Shown piece by piece: positions 7,851-15,939 of a DNA stretch of 58,654 nucleotides. The stretch comes from UBA10677 sp045532295 (GTDB lineage Bacteria > Bacillota > Clostridia > Christensenellales > Pumilibacteraceae). The stretch is from contig JAZSFP010000009.1 of assembly GCA_045532295.1 (NCBI GenBank), forward strand, positions 1 through 58,654. The letters are read 5' to 3'. Position 1 is the first letter of the stretch; the number at the start of each line of letters is the position of its first letter. The translations under genes were made by a program, and so were the position numbers. The notes under the pieces are model-generated. The model did not search any database and was not told the origin of the DNA. It saw only the letters and a list, made by a program, of their open reading frames with translations.

Positions 7851-8023
7851 AGGGCAATTGGGAATAAAATAGGAATAATTTTAGAATAAAACTTGTTTCA
7901 TATTATAAACAAGATTTTACGCTACGAATAAAATTAAACGTTTTCTCGTCTTAAAAGCGCTATAAAACGTACAAAATTGCACGAAACACACGATATAAAT
8001 TCTTTGTTTACAGTTTCAATGTG
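7851..8023. other. Right end of the integrated element, no gene seen
   Basis: AT-rich, with no supported coding sequence. It ends abruptly at the anticodon loop of the tRNA-Arg 3' half. The sequence just left of 8024 does not complete the anticodon stem, as expected if it belongs to the element. Confidence 0.55.
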
Positions 8024-8067
8024 CTCCTAAGGCTCAATTCGGGGTTCGATTCCCTGTGGGAACACCA
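8024..8067 (+). tRNA. 3' half of tRNA-Arg(CCU): attachment site remnant
   Basis: The anticodon loop CTCCTAA (8024-8030, anticodon CCT at 8026-8028), 3' anticodon arm GGCTC, a 4-base variable loop, T-stem CGGGG, T-loop TTCGATT (8045-8051), CCCTG, acceptor TGGGAAC, discriminator A and encoded CCA (8065-8067) are all present. The upstream half is missing: no GAGCC or GTTCCCA partner precedes it. The pattern matches tRNA-Arg(CCU), a known integration site in other bacteria (E. coli argW). It is best read as the chromosomal 3' end left behind when the element recombined at the anticodon loop. The intact tRNA should be at the other element end, left of the window. Confidence 0.8.
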
Positions 8068-8071
8068 AATT

Positions 8072-8117
8072 CAACCTAAATCGAACATTTAAAAGGTATT
8101 CGGTTTGGGTTGTTTTT
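8072..8117 (+). terminator. Terminator of the tRNA-Arg(CCU) gene
   Basis: A 14-bp stem (two G-U pairs) with a 13-base loop, followed by TTTTT, starts 5 bases after the CCA. It is the expected native tRNA terminator, now separated from its promoter. Confidence 0.85.
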
Positions 8118-8239
8118 ATTGTAAAAGTAAACGGCGGTTTTGTCGTTGGAAGCCTCTCGATAAGAAAGCGGAGTGTGTTAGGCTGTCGTACAACAAAGGC
8201 AAAATAAAAACCTCTAAAATGTAATTTTATGCTAAATCC

Positions 8240-8268
8240 TTGAATTTTTTGCTTATATGTGTTATAAT
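8240..8268 (+). promoter_or_regulatory. Promoter of the nuclease-helicase / EVE-like unit
   Basis: TTGAAT, 17-bp spacer, TATAAT, 65 bases before the start codon. The 8118-8239 stretch before it holds no recognised feature. Confidence 0.8.
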
Positions 8269-8333
8269 GGGGATAGATCAATATTAAAACAATAAAATAG
8301 TGATTGTAAAATTATAATGGTTGGTATGATATA

Positions 8334-10301
8334 ATGAGAAACCTACGAGCGTATTATAGTGCTTCTATTAAAAAATTTTTAGCGCAAAGCACAGCGGAAA
8401 TATTAGGCGTAATTCACCAAAACTGTATTTCGGCAGAAACTACTATACAACAAAACAATACTTGGGAACAAGAAGTTAATATTCTTAAAAATCAACTTGC
8501 TGGAATAGCGGAAGGGCGTATTATATTTGAATACACAATTCCAAGAATGGGCAGACGTGTTGACGTTGTTCTTTTACATAAGAACATAGTTTTTCTACTA
8601 GAATTTAAGTGTGGAGATGATCAATATCGTGCTTCTACTGTTGACCAGGTTTATGATTATGCGTTAGACCTTCGCAACTTCCAAAAAGAAAGCCACGATA
8701 AATTGATTGCTAATATTATTGTTTCTACACGTGCGCCACAGGTTGACATAAATATTGTAGAAAATGAGCGCATTATTGAGCCGATTTTCTGTAATTCGTT
8801 AAACATTAGAGAAGCGGTTGAAAGTATTATTCAAAGATATAACGAAAACAATTTTGATTATATTGCGTGGGAAAATTCTGAATATTTACCAACGCCTACT
8901 ATTGTAGAAGCAGCGCAAGCACTATATAGAGGGCATAACGTTCACGATATAACAAGAAGTGACGCCGGAGCAGAAAACTTAACTGTCACAACTGCGGCAA
9001 TAAACGATATTATTGATTATAGCAAAGCTAATGGCAGAAAATCTATTTGCTTTGTCACGGGCGTTCCGGGCGCTGGTAAAACTTTGGTTGGATTAAACAT
9101 TGCTATTCAACACGCAAATGCAAAAGAAGGGGAGCACGCTGTCTTTTTATCTGGTAATTTCCCGCTTGTGGATGTATTGCAAGAAGCGCTTGCTCGCGAT
9201 AAGGTAGAGCAAGCAAAGCAAAAAGGTGAAAAAATATCGAAAAATGAAGCACTTAGAAGTACTTCTGCATTTATTCAAATTATTCATAAATATAGAGACT
9301 CGTTCGTGGGTAATGACAATATTCCACCAGAAAGAGTTGCTATTTTTGATGAAGCGCAAAGAGCGTGGACAAAAGAGCAAATTGCTAACTTTATGGCGAC
9401 TAAAAAAGGTGTCGTGGATTTTGGATATAGTGAGCCTGAATTCTTAATTAGCACAATGGATCGTCATAAAGATTGGGCTGTGGTTATTTGTTTAGTTGGT
9501 GGCGGGCAAGAAATTAACAAAGGCGAAGCGGGGCTTCCTGAGTGGTTTGATTCCTTAAAACGTGCTTTTCCGTACTGGGATGTGTATGTTACGCCGCAAT
9601 TAAATGATAGCGAATATAGACGCAATGCTAAATGGAAAGATATGATAGGTGGCTTAAATGTAACCGAAAAAGAGGAATTACATTTAGCGACCTCTGTCCG
9701 TTCATTTAGAACGCCAGATTTAGCTGCTTTTGTAAAAGCTGTTCTGGACATTGACACTGTTCGCGCAAAAGAGTTATATGCAAAAATTAAGGATAAATAT
9801 CCGCTTTTATTAACCCGTGACCTAAACGAAGCAAAAGCTTGGGTTAAAGAACATTCGAAAGGAACTACGCGTTATGGATTGATTGCAAGCAGTGGAGCAC
9901 TTAGATTAAAACCGGAAGGAATATTTGTTAAAAATAACATAGACGTGCCTAATTGGTTTTTGAACGGTAAAGACGATGTACGTTCTTGCTATGCGCTTGA
10001 AGATGTTGTAACTGAGTTTGATATTCAAGGGCTTGAAATAGATTATTCTGTTTTAGCTTGGGATGCCGATTTTCGCTTTGCTAATGGTGAATGGACTTAT
10101 AATAATTTTACAGGAAATAATTGGAACAAGGTTAATTCTGAAGAAAACAGGTTATATCTTAAAAATGCTTACCGTGTGCTAATGACACGTGCGCGTCAAG
10201 GAATGGCAATATTTATTCCTGAAGGTAGCGATGAAGACGCAACGCGTCAAAGAAGTTTTTACGATGGAACTTATAATTATTTGAAAGAGATAATGAGTTA
10301 A
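8334..10301 (+). CDS. PD-(D/E)XK nuclease fused to DUF2075/Schlafen-type helicase
   Basis: A 655-residue protein. The N-terminal part has a restriction-endonuclease-like core: Asp77 (GRRVDVVLL) and Glu90-Phe-Lys92 (FLLEFK), a D...ExK arrangement. It is followed by a superfamily-1 helicase of the DUF2075 type, with Walker A GVPGAGKT (243-250), Walker B/motif II DEAQ (339-342) and a C-terminal motif AYRVLMTRAR. All key residues are intact. The likely role is ATP-dependent nucleic-acid remodelling and cleavage, probably in defence, since such fusions occur on defence islands. The ATG at 8334 has no strong ribosome binding site and overlaps a TAA (TAATG). It lies right of the tRNA terminator in AT-rich DNA and is probably co-transcribed with the next gene. 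Confidence 0.88.
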   Translation: MRNLRAYYSASIKKFLAQSTAEILGVIHQNCISAETTIQQNNTWEQEVNILKNQLAGIAEGRIIFEYTIPRMGRRVDVVLLHKNIVFLLEFKCGDDQYRASTVDQVYDYALDLRNFQKESHDKLIANIIVSTRAPQVDINIVENERIIEPIFCNSLNIREAVESIIQRYNENNFDYIAWENSEYLPTPTIVEAAQALYRGHNVHDITRSDAGAENLTVTTAAINDIIDYSKANGRKSICFVTGVPGAGKTLVGLNIAIQHANAKEGEHAVFLSGNFPLVDVLQEALARDKVEQAKQKGEKISKNEALRSTSAFIQIIHKYRDSFVGNDNIPPERVAIFDEAQRAWTKEQIANFMATKKGVVDFGYSEPEFLISTMDRHKDWAVVICLVGGGQEINKGEAGLPEWFDSLKRAFPYWDVYVTPQLNDSEYRRNAKWKDMIGGLNVTEKEELHLATSVRSFRTPDLAAFVKAVLDIDTVRAKELYAKIKDKYPLLLTRDLNEAKAWVKEHSKGTTRYGLIASSGALRLKPEGIFVKNNIDVPNWFLNGKDDVRSCYALEDVVTEFDIQGLEIDYSVLAWDADFRFANGEWTYNNFTGNNWNKVNSEENRLYLKNAYRVLMTRARQGMAIFIPEGSDEDATRQRSFYDGTYNYLKEIMS

Positions 10302-10318
10302 AAACGCAGGAGGAAAAT

Positions 10319-10927
10319 ATGGGTTGGAAATTGTGCCCTAAATGTGAGATTAATTATATTAGAGAAGACCAGGATGTTTGCGATACCTGCTCTAATCAAA
10401 AAGTATCATCGCAAAGTACCTCTAAACCACTAATTAAACATAAAGGTCGCAATATCTTTATGGTATTTCAAGGAAAAGAATACTATCGCGAGCTTAAAAA
10501 TGGATATATAAGCGCACCATTTGAAGATGCCGGAGGTAAATCGCCTTCTCATTGGACAATGCTTGAAAATGTAGTGCCCGGGGATATTATTTTTCACGGA
10601 TTATCCCAAGGTATTTCTGCTATAAGTGTTGCAACGTCTAATTGTTTTACTAGCAAAATTCAAAATGGTATAACAGAGGTTAGACAAGTCAATTGCTCTC
10701 CTGTATTAATTAATAGAACTATAGCAACAAGTGATTTTTTAGATGAAATTATTGAGACGTGTTCCGCGCTTAAATATCAGCCGTTTGATAAAAATGGAAA
10801 CGGTAGACAAGGATATTTATTTGATTTAAATGATAAATTAGCAGGTATTTTTTCAAGAGCTTTAGTGAAGAAAAATCCTGAAATAATAACAAAAATTCCT
10901 GAATTAAAGAACATTTTAGAGTATTGA
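10319..10927 (+). CDS. Zinc-ribbon plus EVE/PUA-like domain protein
   Basis: The 202-residue protein opens with a zinc ribbon (Cys6, Cys9, Cys21, Cys24). A region like EVE/PUA-type domains follows: GRNIFMVFQGKEYYRELKNG (about 43-62), then HWTMLENVVPGDIIFHG (79-94) and AISVATSNC. EVE domains bind modified bases in DNA and are often attached to restriction enzymes. It starts 17 bases after the nuclease-helicase stop with AGGAGG upstream, so the two form one operon. A plausible reading is that this protein recognises modified or foreign DNA for the nuclease-helicase. The domain call is from memory of the motif, not a search. Confidence 0.75.
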   Translation: MGWKLCPKCEINYIREDQDVCDTCSNQKVSSQSTSKPLIKHKGRNIFMVFQGKEYYRELKNGYISAPFEDAGGKSPSHWTMLENVVPGDIIFHGLSQGISAISVATSNCFTSKIQNGITEVRQVNCSPVLINRTIATSDFLDEIIETCSALKYQPFDKNGNGRQGYLFDLNDKLAGIFSRALVKKNPEIITKIPELKNILEY

Positions 10928-11047
10928 TTTTTGACAGAATTCATTGATTATAGAAACTTTTAACAGAGCAAAATTATTGAAAATGTCACGAAAAAACGCA
11001 TACGGTTGTTATTTTTCGCGACAAAATTTAAATAATAGGAGTAAAAT

Positions 11048-11611
11048 ATGAAGATAAATCTTAAAGCAAAAGCATATATGTATCCTTTACCTGTGTTAAT
11101 CGTTGGGACTTACGATGAAAACGGCGTGTCTAACGCTATGAACGCGGCGTGGGGAACGGTATGCGATACGGCGCAAGTAGTTATATGTTTAAGCGCGGGG
11201 CATAAGACGGTAAAAAATCTTCTTAAAAGCGGAGCGTTTACCGTAGCGATGGCGGATAGCAAAAACATAGTAGAGGCGGATTTCGTTGGCGTCGTTTCGG
11301 CAAATAAAGAGCCAGATAAACTACAAAAATCGGGTTGGCATACCACTAAAAGTGAGTTCGTTAACGCGCCCATTATTGACGAACTACCGCTTACTTTAGA
11401 GTGTAGGTTAGTTAGTTACGACTTTGACACCGAACTTTGCGTTGGCGAAGTCGTAAACGTAAGTGCGGAAGAGCGTATTTTAGACGAAAATGGTAAGGTC
11501 GATCTTACTAAATTTAAGCCTATTTGTTACGACTGTGATACGCACGGTTATTACACTCTTGGAGAGCGAGTTGGTAACGCATTTTCCGACGGTTTAAAAT
11601 TAAAAAAATAA
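11048..11611 (+). CDS. Flavoredoxin-like flavin reductase family protein
   Basis: A 187-residue FMN-binding split-barrel protein of the flavin reductase-like (flavoredoxin) family. The opening YPLPVLIVGTYDENGVSNAM, followed by NAAWGTVCD, GHKTVKNLLKSGAFTVAMA and the EADFVGVVSANKEPDK region, is typical. It probably carries FMN and transfers electrons in the cytoplasm; the specific partner is unknown. AGGAG lies 6 bases before the ATG. It is monocistronic, with a strong terminator 32 bases after the stop. Its GC-richer codon use resembles the genes to the right, not the AT-rich island to the left, so it probably marks the return to core chromosome. Confidence 0.9.
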   Translation: MKINLKAKAYMYPLPVLIVGTYDENGVSNAMNAAWGTVCDTAQVVICLSAGHKTVKNLLKSGAFTVAMADSKNIVEADFVGVVSANKEPDKLQKSGWHTTKSEFVNAPIIDELPLTLECRLVSYDFDTELCVGEVVNVSAEERILDENGKVDLTKFKPICYDCDTHGYYTLGERVGNAFSDGLKLKK

Positions 11612-11642
11612 GTTAAAATTGCAACTAAAAAAATTAGAAATT

Positions 11643-11667
11643 GACGGCAAAAAAAGCCGTCTTTTTT
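11643..11667 (+). terminator. Terminator of the flavoredoxin-like gene
   Basis: GACGGC, a 7-base A loop, GCCGTC, then TTTTTT. Confidence 0.92.
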
Positions 11668-11677
11668 GTCGTTCAAA

Positions 11678-11698
11678 AACTCAAGTAATAATTGAGTT
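11678..11698. promoter_or_regulatory. Inverted repeat upstream of the HTH-BadF regulator
   Basis: AACTCAA and TTGAGTT, 7 bp each, are separated by 7 bases and lie 27 bp upstream of the -35 box. This could be an operator for autoregulation. Confidence 0.4.
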
Positions 11699-11724
11699 GA
11701 ACATAATTATCAAGTAATTAGGTA

Positions 11725-11753
11725 TTGTTTTTTGCTAAAAAAAGGTGTATAAT
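11725..11753 (+). promoter_or_regulatory. Promoter of the HTH-BadF regulator gene
   Basis: TTGTTT, 17-bp spacer, TATAAT, about 60 bases before the ATG. Confidence 0.75.
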
Positions 11754-11813
11754 AATTATATTATTAACGGAAGCGATTGAAATACGCAATTTAATTGAAA
11801 AGGGAGGTGGACG

Positions 11814-12959
11814 ATGATAGATATCGAAAAACTCGGTTATGAAATTCGAAGGCTTAGAAAAAAGAAAGGTTTAACGCAAGAAGAACTTGCGGAAAGGCTA
11901 TGCGTTCGTTTCCAAGCGGTATCAAACTGGGAGCGCGGAATAACGCCACCGGGCATAGATAATTTAGTAGAACTTTCCGAACTGTTTGAAGTAAGCGTTG
12001 ACTCCATAATAAAACCGAGCGACGAGGAGTGTTTTATCGGCGTAGACGCAGGTGGTTCAAAGACTGAGTTCGTTCTTTTTTCTGCCGACGGGCGAGTGAA
12101 GAAAAGGTTGGTTTTAGGACCGTGTAATCCCCACGATATCGGTATGATAGCGTGTAAAAACACGATTATGGAAGGGATTGAACGACTTACGCTCGATAAT
12201 CCAAGCGTAAACACCGCTTTTATCGGTCTTGCCGGAGCAGGACTGGTGAGTGTGAACGACGAAATTAACGCATACTTAAAAGAGCGAACGAGGATAGTAA
12301 AAGCAATAGTTGACTCCGATACGAGTAACATTTTCGCTTTGGCGGATGCTGACATCGCGCTTTTATCGGGCGCGGGTATGGTCATACTTATCAAGAAAAA
12401 CACCGTAGCGCTTGGCGGTTGGGGTTATATGTTCGACGAATCGGGTAGCGGTTTTGACGTAGGACGAGACGCTCTCCGCGCGTGCATGCTCTACGAGGAC
12501 AACGTGGGCGAACCGACTTCGTTGTTTCAAATAATCAAAGATATTCTTTTTGAGGGGAAGGTTCCCGAAAAAGATTATAGTATAAGAGCGAAAACAGAAA
12601 TGATTTATAAAGGTGGAAAGAAGTTCATTTCCTCGCTTGCGCCTATCGTAACTCAAGAATACAGAGCAGGCGACAAAGTCGCACGCGAAATAATAGAAAA
12701 GAACGTTAAACAAATTGCAGTTTACCTCAATCGAGCAATGCAGATGGCAAAGTCCGATAGAGTGATAGCGAGTGGTGGATTTATAACTAACAATAGAGAC
12801 GTTATATTGCCCATCCTTAAAAAATACACTTCCGCGCGTATCGTTTTTAGCGATTTGCCACCCATTTACGGCGCTTGTAGAGAGTGTTTAAGGCGTGTAG
12901 GCGTAGAGGAAAATCCCGATTTTGAGGATAATTTTAGAAAATCTTACGCTCAATTATGA
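11814..12959 (+). CDS. XRE HTH fused to BadF/BcrA-type sugar kinase domain
   Basis: A 381-residue fusion. Residues about 8-66 are a classic XRE helix-turn-helix (LRKKKGLTQEELAERLCVRF, then AVSNWERG). From residue 74 an ASKHA-fold kinase begins, with the phosphate loop GVDAGGSKTEFVLF, then GLAGAG, an acidic adenosine-region motif GGWGYMFDESGSGFDVGRDA and a late SGGF. The second half is the BadF/BadG/BcrA family, which includes N-acetylglucosamine kinases. It is probably a transcription regulator that senses or phosphorylates an amino sugar or sugar, analogous to ROK proteins. It sits just upstream of, and in the same direction as, the ABC importer locus. GGGAGG lies 7 bases before the ATG. Confidence 0.88.
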   Translation: MIDIEKLGYEIRRLRKKKGLTQEELAERLCVRFQAVSNWERGITPPGIDNLVELSELFEVSVDSIIKPSDEECFIGVDAGGSKTEFVLFSADGRVKKRLVLGPCNPHDIGMIACKNTIMEGIERLTLDNPSVNTAFIGLAGAGLVSVNDEINAYLKERTRIVKAIVDSDTSNIFALADADIALLSGAGMVILIKKNTVALGGWGYMFDESGSGFDVGRDALRACMLYEDNVGEPTSLFQIIKDILFEGKVPEKDYSIRAKTEMIYKGGKKFISSLAPIVTQEYRAGDKVAREIIEKNVKQIAVYLNRAMQMAKSDRVIASGGFITNNRDVILPILKKYTSARIVFSDLPPIYGACRECLRRVGVEENPDFEDNFRKSYAQL

Positions 12960-13062
12960 TATAGAATAAGGAAAAGACACAAAGTTTTTGACGATTTTCG
13001 ATAAAAAGCGTAGATATTTCAAGTGGTGATTTAGATTAAAAAAAAGTTCACAAAATAGTTGA

Positions 13063-13091
13063 TTGACAGTGATAATATTTTAGTGTAGAAT
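13063..13091 (+). promoter_or_regulatory. Promoter of the sugar ABC importer locus
   Basis: TTGACA, 17-bp spacer, TAGAAT, giving a start near 13098 and a leader of about 115 bases. Confidence 0.8.
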
Positions 13092-13131
13092 TGAATTAAA
13101 GTAAAAAGTTTAGGTTTTTTGCAAAAACCGC

Positions 13132-13172
13132 AAAAGGGTATACCCTTTTAGTTGATTGAACCAATCAACTAA
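13132..13172. promoter_or_regulatory. Overlapping perfect palindromes in the importer leader
   Basis: A perfect 18-bp palindrome (AAAAGGGTA/TACCCTTTT, 13132-13149) runs directly into a perfect 11-bp inverted repeat with a 3-base loop (13148-13158 and 13162-13172). The half-site TAGTTGATTGA occurs here (13149-13159) and again across the -35 box (13056-13066). This suggests operator sites or an RNA switch controlling the operon. Confidence 0.6.
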
Positions 13173-13214
13173 ACAAACCTCTCAATAAAAAACTTAATCA
13201 AAGGAGAATTTGAT

Positions 13215-14957
13215 ATGAAAATTTTGAAGAAGATTGTAATGCTCGTACTCTCAATGATGCTTGTCTTCACGGCACTTCCGCTTACTGCGTGCGAATTCGA
13301 TGACCCAACCATCGAAAAGATTGACCCTAACCGTACGCAGATTTTCGTGTTTAACTACGCAGGCGGATACGGTACTGACTGGCTCCACGAGATTAAAAAG
13401 CGTTTCGAGGCAGAACACGCAACTATATCTTACGAAGAGGGTAAGACGGGTGTTCAAGTTTACTTTAACCCCATTAAGACTGGCTTTTCGAGTATGACGA
13501 GTACTATCCTTACCGGTAACGACGAAGTGTTCTTCGGTGAGGCAGGATACTATAATTCGCTCTTGAAAGGCGGAATACTTGCAGATATTACCGACATCGT
13601 AACGGAACAACTCACGAAGTACGGTGAATCCCGTTCGATTTTGGATAAACTCACCGCAGAGCAACAAGAATACTACGGAATAGAGAAGAACGGTGAAATG
13701 CACTACTACGCACTTCCTCACTATAACTCCAACTTCGGCTTTATCTACAACGTGGATCTTTTCGACGATATCGGATACTATATTATGAAAGGCACGGAGA
13801 ACGATCCCGAATTTATTAGAAAAAGCGCAGGTCAGTTATCCAAAGGACCTGACGGAAGAACGGGCGTAATTGATGGCGTTGACTACACCGAGGACGACGG
13901 ACTTCCCGCAACCTACGACCAGTTCTTTGCTCTTTTGGAACAAATGATTGACGACGACGTAGTTCCCGTAACTTGGTGCGGAAACGCTTACGGTAGTTAT
14001 CTTAACAACCTCCGTCTTGCTCTTGCGTCTCAAGCAATGGGTCTTGAAGAGATGATGATCAACTATACCTTAAGAGGAACGGCAAAAACGCTCGTAACCG
14101 CAAACGACAACGGAACTCTTAACGCGCTTCCCCAAGAAACTATTATTCCTACTAACGCGTATAAACTTGCTCAACAGTCCGGATGGTACTACGCGCTTTC
14201 TTTCCTTGATAGACTCGTTATGAACGAAGACTACTATCATACGCTTTCCTTCAACGGCGCGTACACGCATATGGACGCTCAGGAAGACTTTATCAACGCA
14301 GGTCTTGACGGAAAGACTAAAGAAATGGGTCTTCTTATGGACGGAACTTGGTGGGAGGCTGAGGCAACCGGCGCTTACAACCGTATGGTGCAAGGTATGG
14401 GTTCGGATTATTCCAAAGAGAACCGCAACTTTAAGATGATGCCCCTGCCTTATCCCACTCAGGCGCACGTAGACGCAGCGGCTCAGGCTGAAGGTGTAAA
14501 GGTATACACTAACTACGACGAAAACGCTCCTCTTTGCTTTATTAAGTCCAACGTAGCGGAGTGGAAGATGCCTCTCGTTAAAGAATTTATGCAATTCTGT
14601 CATACTGACGTTTCGCTTAGAGAATACACCAGAGTAACCAACTCGCTTCGTTCGTTCGACTATACTATGACTGAAGACGACCTTAAAGATATGACCACTT
14701 TTGGTAAATCGCTCGTATCGCTTAAGGTTAAATCCAACACCGTATATCCCTATTCAACCGAACCCGGCTATACTGCAAACGAAACCTCGTATACTTCCGG
14801 AAACATTTTTACCAAAGCAATCATCAGCGGTTCTGGTAAAAGCGGATGGCTCGGTGCGTTCAGAGACGATGCAATTACTCCCGAAGATTACTTTAACGGA
14901 CTTATAACCTATTCGACTGCAAATCCCATCGTATCGTTGAGTGGAGCAATTGGCTAA
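13215..14957 (+). CDS. ABC transporter sugar-binding lipoprotein
   Basis: The extracellular solute-binding protein of a carbohydrate ABC importer, anchored to the membrane by lipid. The N-terminus has a lipoprotein signal with lipobox LTAC (lipidated Cys26). The mature protein opens with an Asp/Glu-rich linker and then a family-1-type binding fold, with a QIFVFNYAGGYGTDWLHEIK strand-loop-helix start. At 580 residues it is longer than the 420-450 of classic maltose-type proteins, as common for Clostridia. AAGGAG lies 7 bases before the ATG. Two permease genes follow directly. The substrate cannot be read from sequence; the surrounding glycan-handling genes suggest an oligosaccharide. Confidence 0.93.
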   Translation: MKILKKIVMLVLSMMLVFTALPLTACEFDDPTIEKIDPNRTQIFVFNYAGGYGTDWLHEIKKRFEAEHATISYEEGKTGVQVYFNPIKTGFSSMTSTILTGNDEVFFGEAGYYNSLLKGGILADITDIVTEQLTKYGESRSILDKLTAEQQEYYGIEKNGEMHYYALPHYNSNFGFIYNVDLFDDIGYYIMKGTENDPEFIRKSAGQLSKGPDGRTGVIDGVDYTEDDGLPATYDQFFALLEQMIDDDVVPVTWCGNAYGSYLNNLRLALASQAMGLEEMMINYTLRGTAKTLVTANDNGTLNALPQETIIPTNAYKLAQQSGWYYALSFLDRLVMNEDYYHTLSFNGAYTHMDAQEDFINAGLDGKTKEMGLLMDGTWWEAEATGAYNRMVQGMGSDYSKENRNFKMMPLPYPTQAHVDAAAQAEGVKVYTNYDENAPLCFIKSNVAEWKMPLVKEFMQFCHTDVSLREYTRVTNSLRSFDYTMTEDDLKDMTTFGKSLVSLKVKSNTVYPYSTEPGYTANETSYTSGNIFTKAIISGSGKSGWLGAFRDDAITPEDYFNGLITYSTANPIVSLSGAIG

Positions 14958-14993
14958 TATCAACCCTGTTTTTCAGCATAAGGATAAATCAAA

Positions 14994-15929
14994 ATGGAAA
15001 GAACCGAAAAAAAGAAGAAAAAATTCAAAATTGATAAAAGTTTTATCTTTTATATCGGCGTGCTGGCGTTCCCTATATTGCAGTTCTGCATATTTTATAT
15101 CGGTGTAAACTTTAACTCAATTTTGATGTGTTTCCAAAATTTCGATCCCGTAACGGGCGAAGTAACGGGATACACTTTTGACAACATTTTAAAAGCGCTG
15201 AGATTGTTTTTCACGAATATCGAAGGTGTTCCCGATAAACTTTTATTATCGGCAGGCTTGAGTTTACTCGTAATAGCAATAACTACGCCACTTTGCCTAT
15301 TATTCAGTTTTTACATTGCAAAAAAGAACTTTGGAAGTTCGGTATTTAGAGTATTCTTGTTTCTTCCAAGTATTCTTTCGTCGCTCGTTTTAGTATCGGT
15401 ATACCAGTTCTTCGTTGAACGCGGTATTCCCGATATCGTCTTGACGCTAACGGGCGAGGAAATAAAAGGCATAATGCAAAACCCGGACACTCGATATTAC
15501 GGACTACTGTTCTTCAATATATGGTTCTCGTTTGGCGGAAATATGCTTATTTACTCAAACGCAATAAGCGGAATATCCCCTGAAATTATCGAGTCTGCAA
15601 ACCTCGACGGTGCGACGGGAATAAAGGAATTTTGGTACATATCTTTCCCAAGCATCTGGCCGACTTTCTCAACCTTTATGGTAGTAACGGTAACGGGTAT
15701 TTTTACCAACCAGTTTAACTTATTCTCGTTCTACGACGCGTATGCTCCCGAATCGATGCAAACGCTTGGATACTATCTATTTAAAGAAACGCAACTGACC
15801 ACCGAAACGGCGTCAAAGGATGCGCTCTCGCACCTTTCCGCGTTAGGTATAATCATTACCTGCTTTACCCTTCCTCTTGCGATTATCGTTCGTAAGGTTA
15901 TGGAAAAAGTGGGTCCGAGTGCGGATTAA
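14994..15929 (+). CDS. ABC sugar permease, MalF/UgpA type
   Basis: A 311-residue inner-membrane permease with about six hydrophobic helices. The cytoplasmic EAA loop that docks the ATPase is visible: IIESANLDGATGIKEFWYI, then SFPSIWPTF. The N-terminus is lysine rich (EKKKKKFKID), as in MalF-type subunits. It pairs with the next gene to form the membrane channel. The start has a weak AAGGAT site. It lies 36 bases after the binding protein and ends 10 bases before the second permease. Confidence 0.92.
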   Translation: MERTEKKKKKFKIDKSFIFYIGVLAFPILQFCIFYIGVNFNSILMCFQNFDPVTGEVTGYTFDNILKALRLFFTNIEGVPDKLLLSAGLSLLVIAITTPLCLLFSFYIAKKNFGSSVFRVFLFLPSILSSLVLVSVYQFFVERGIPDIVLTLTGEEIKGIMQNPDTRYYGLLFFNIWFSFGGNMLIYSNAISGISPEIIESANLDGATGIKEFWYISFPSIWPTFSTFMVVTVTGIFTNQFNLFSFYDAYAPESMQTLGYYLFKETQLTTETASKDALSHLSALGIIITCFTLPLAIIVRKVMEKVGPSAD

Positions 15930-15939
15930 GGAGGGTAAT

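Noticed and set aside
8027..8281. 84-codon minus-strand open frame over the tRNA fragment
   Set aside because: It reads through the tRNA T-arm and terminator (giving the typical GIEPRIEP artefact) and has no ribosome binding site.
10991..11006. Shared 16-mer AAAAAACGCATACGGT at 10991 and near 35540, with a related core at 44632
   Set aside because: The core GCATACGG also occurs within coding sequence, and the surrounding bases do not align. Chance with biased composition explains it.
15877..15939. Upstream extension of the second permease into the first
   Set aside because: It overlaps the end of the first permease in another frame. AAGGAGGG before the ATG at 15940 fixes the start.
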